DNA of 5,316 nt from Acidobacteriota bacterium (lineage in GTDB: Bacteria > Acidobacteriota > Terriglobia > Terriglobales > Acidobacteriaceae), in the NCBI GenBank assembly GCA_021798235.1, contig JAJZMO010000320.1, positions 1-5,316 of the forward strand, given 5' to 3'. Position numbers and translations under genes: made by a program. The notes under the pieces were generated by a model. That model had not been told where the DNA came from, ran no database searches, and saw nothing but the letters and a program-made list of their open reading frames with translations. This document shows, one piece after another, positions 5,286 to 5,316 of the stretch (positions are counted from its first letter, which is position 1; the number at the start of each line of letters is the position of its first letter).

Positions 5286-5316
5286 ATGGCCTACCCTGAA
5301 ACCCGCATGCGGCGGA
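5286..5316 (+). CDS. hemB: Probable start of HemB (porphobilinogen synthase), cut by window edge
   Basis: Ten codons are visible and read MAYPETRMRR, ending at the window edge. Bacterial HemB proteins (delta-aminolevulinic acid dehydratase, which joins two 5-aminolevulinate molecules into porphobilinogen in the cytosol) often open with M-x-F/Y-P-x-x-R-x-R-R-L-R, and this matches each visible position. The evidence is short, so the call is tentative. It gains some support from the -10-like TAGAAT placed just ahead of the ATG and from another tetrapyrrole gene, the siroheme dehydrogenase, in the same window. No active-site residue is visible. Confidence 0.5.
   Translation, partial: MAYPETRMRR

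Noticed and set aside
1..5316. CRISPR array, insertion sequence, tRNA or phage remnant
   Set aside because: No spaced direct repeats, terminal inverted repeats with a transposase, cloverleaf sequence or phage gene was recognised by eye on either strand.

Overview
The window is a GC-rich stretch of ordinary bacterial chromosome with compact gene packing. No mobile element, CRISPR array, rRNA or tRNA was recognised. The set of genes fits a free-living Gram-negative bacterium: MutS2, a stand-alone siroheme dehydrogenase, a MarR regulator coupled to a ClC-type channel, DoxX, a zinc-ribbon membrane protein and a HemB start. The protein style suggests Acidobacteriota. That assignment is an inference from remembered family resemblance and was not tested by any search.

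Layout. Four genes read leftward: mutS2 (4055 to 1566), a CysG-N/Met8-type precorrin-2 dehydrogenase (1453 to 842), a MarR-family regulator (718 to 233), and the first 78 codons of a probable ClC chloride channel (236 to beyond base 1). Two complete genes read rightward from the divergent region at 4056-4166: a DoxX-family membrane protein (4167-4574) and a zinc-ribbon membrane protein (4659-5225). A third rightward gene begins at 5286; its ten visible residues resemble the start of HemB (porphobilinogen synthase).

How the genes relate. marR and the channel gene overlap by the four bases ATGA, so they are almost certainly one translationally coupled unit. A 19-bp inverted repeat lies over the predicted marR promoter, which suggests autoregulation of the pair. 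mutS2 and the siroheme gene are co-directional with a 112-bp gap and may or may not be co-transcribed. The siroheme gene and the presumptive hemB both belong to tetrapyrrole synthesis but lie on opposite strands about 3.8 kb apart. doxX and the zinc-ribbon gene are co-directional with an 84-bp gap and each has its own Shine-Dalgarno sequence.

Translation starts fall into two classes. The siroheme gene, doxX and the zinc-ribbon gene have visible Shine-Dalgarno sequences. marR and hemB lack a convincing one but have a -10-like hexamer seven or eight bases before the ATG, which fits leaderless transcripts. The most interesting points are the marR promoter/operator architecture, the degenerate Smr nuclease motif of MutS2, and the inverted repeat before hemB. 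I saw no convincing undescribed multi-gene system. No gene-free stretch exceeds 300 bases; the longest gap is 123 bp.
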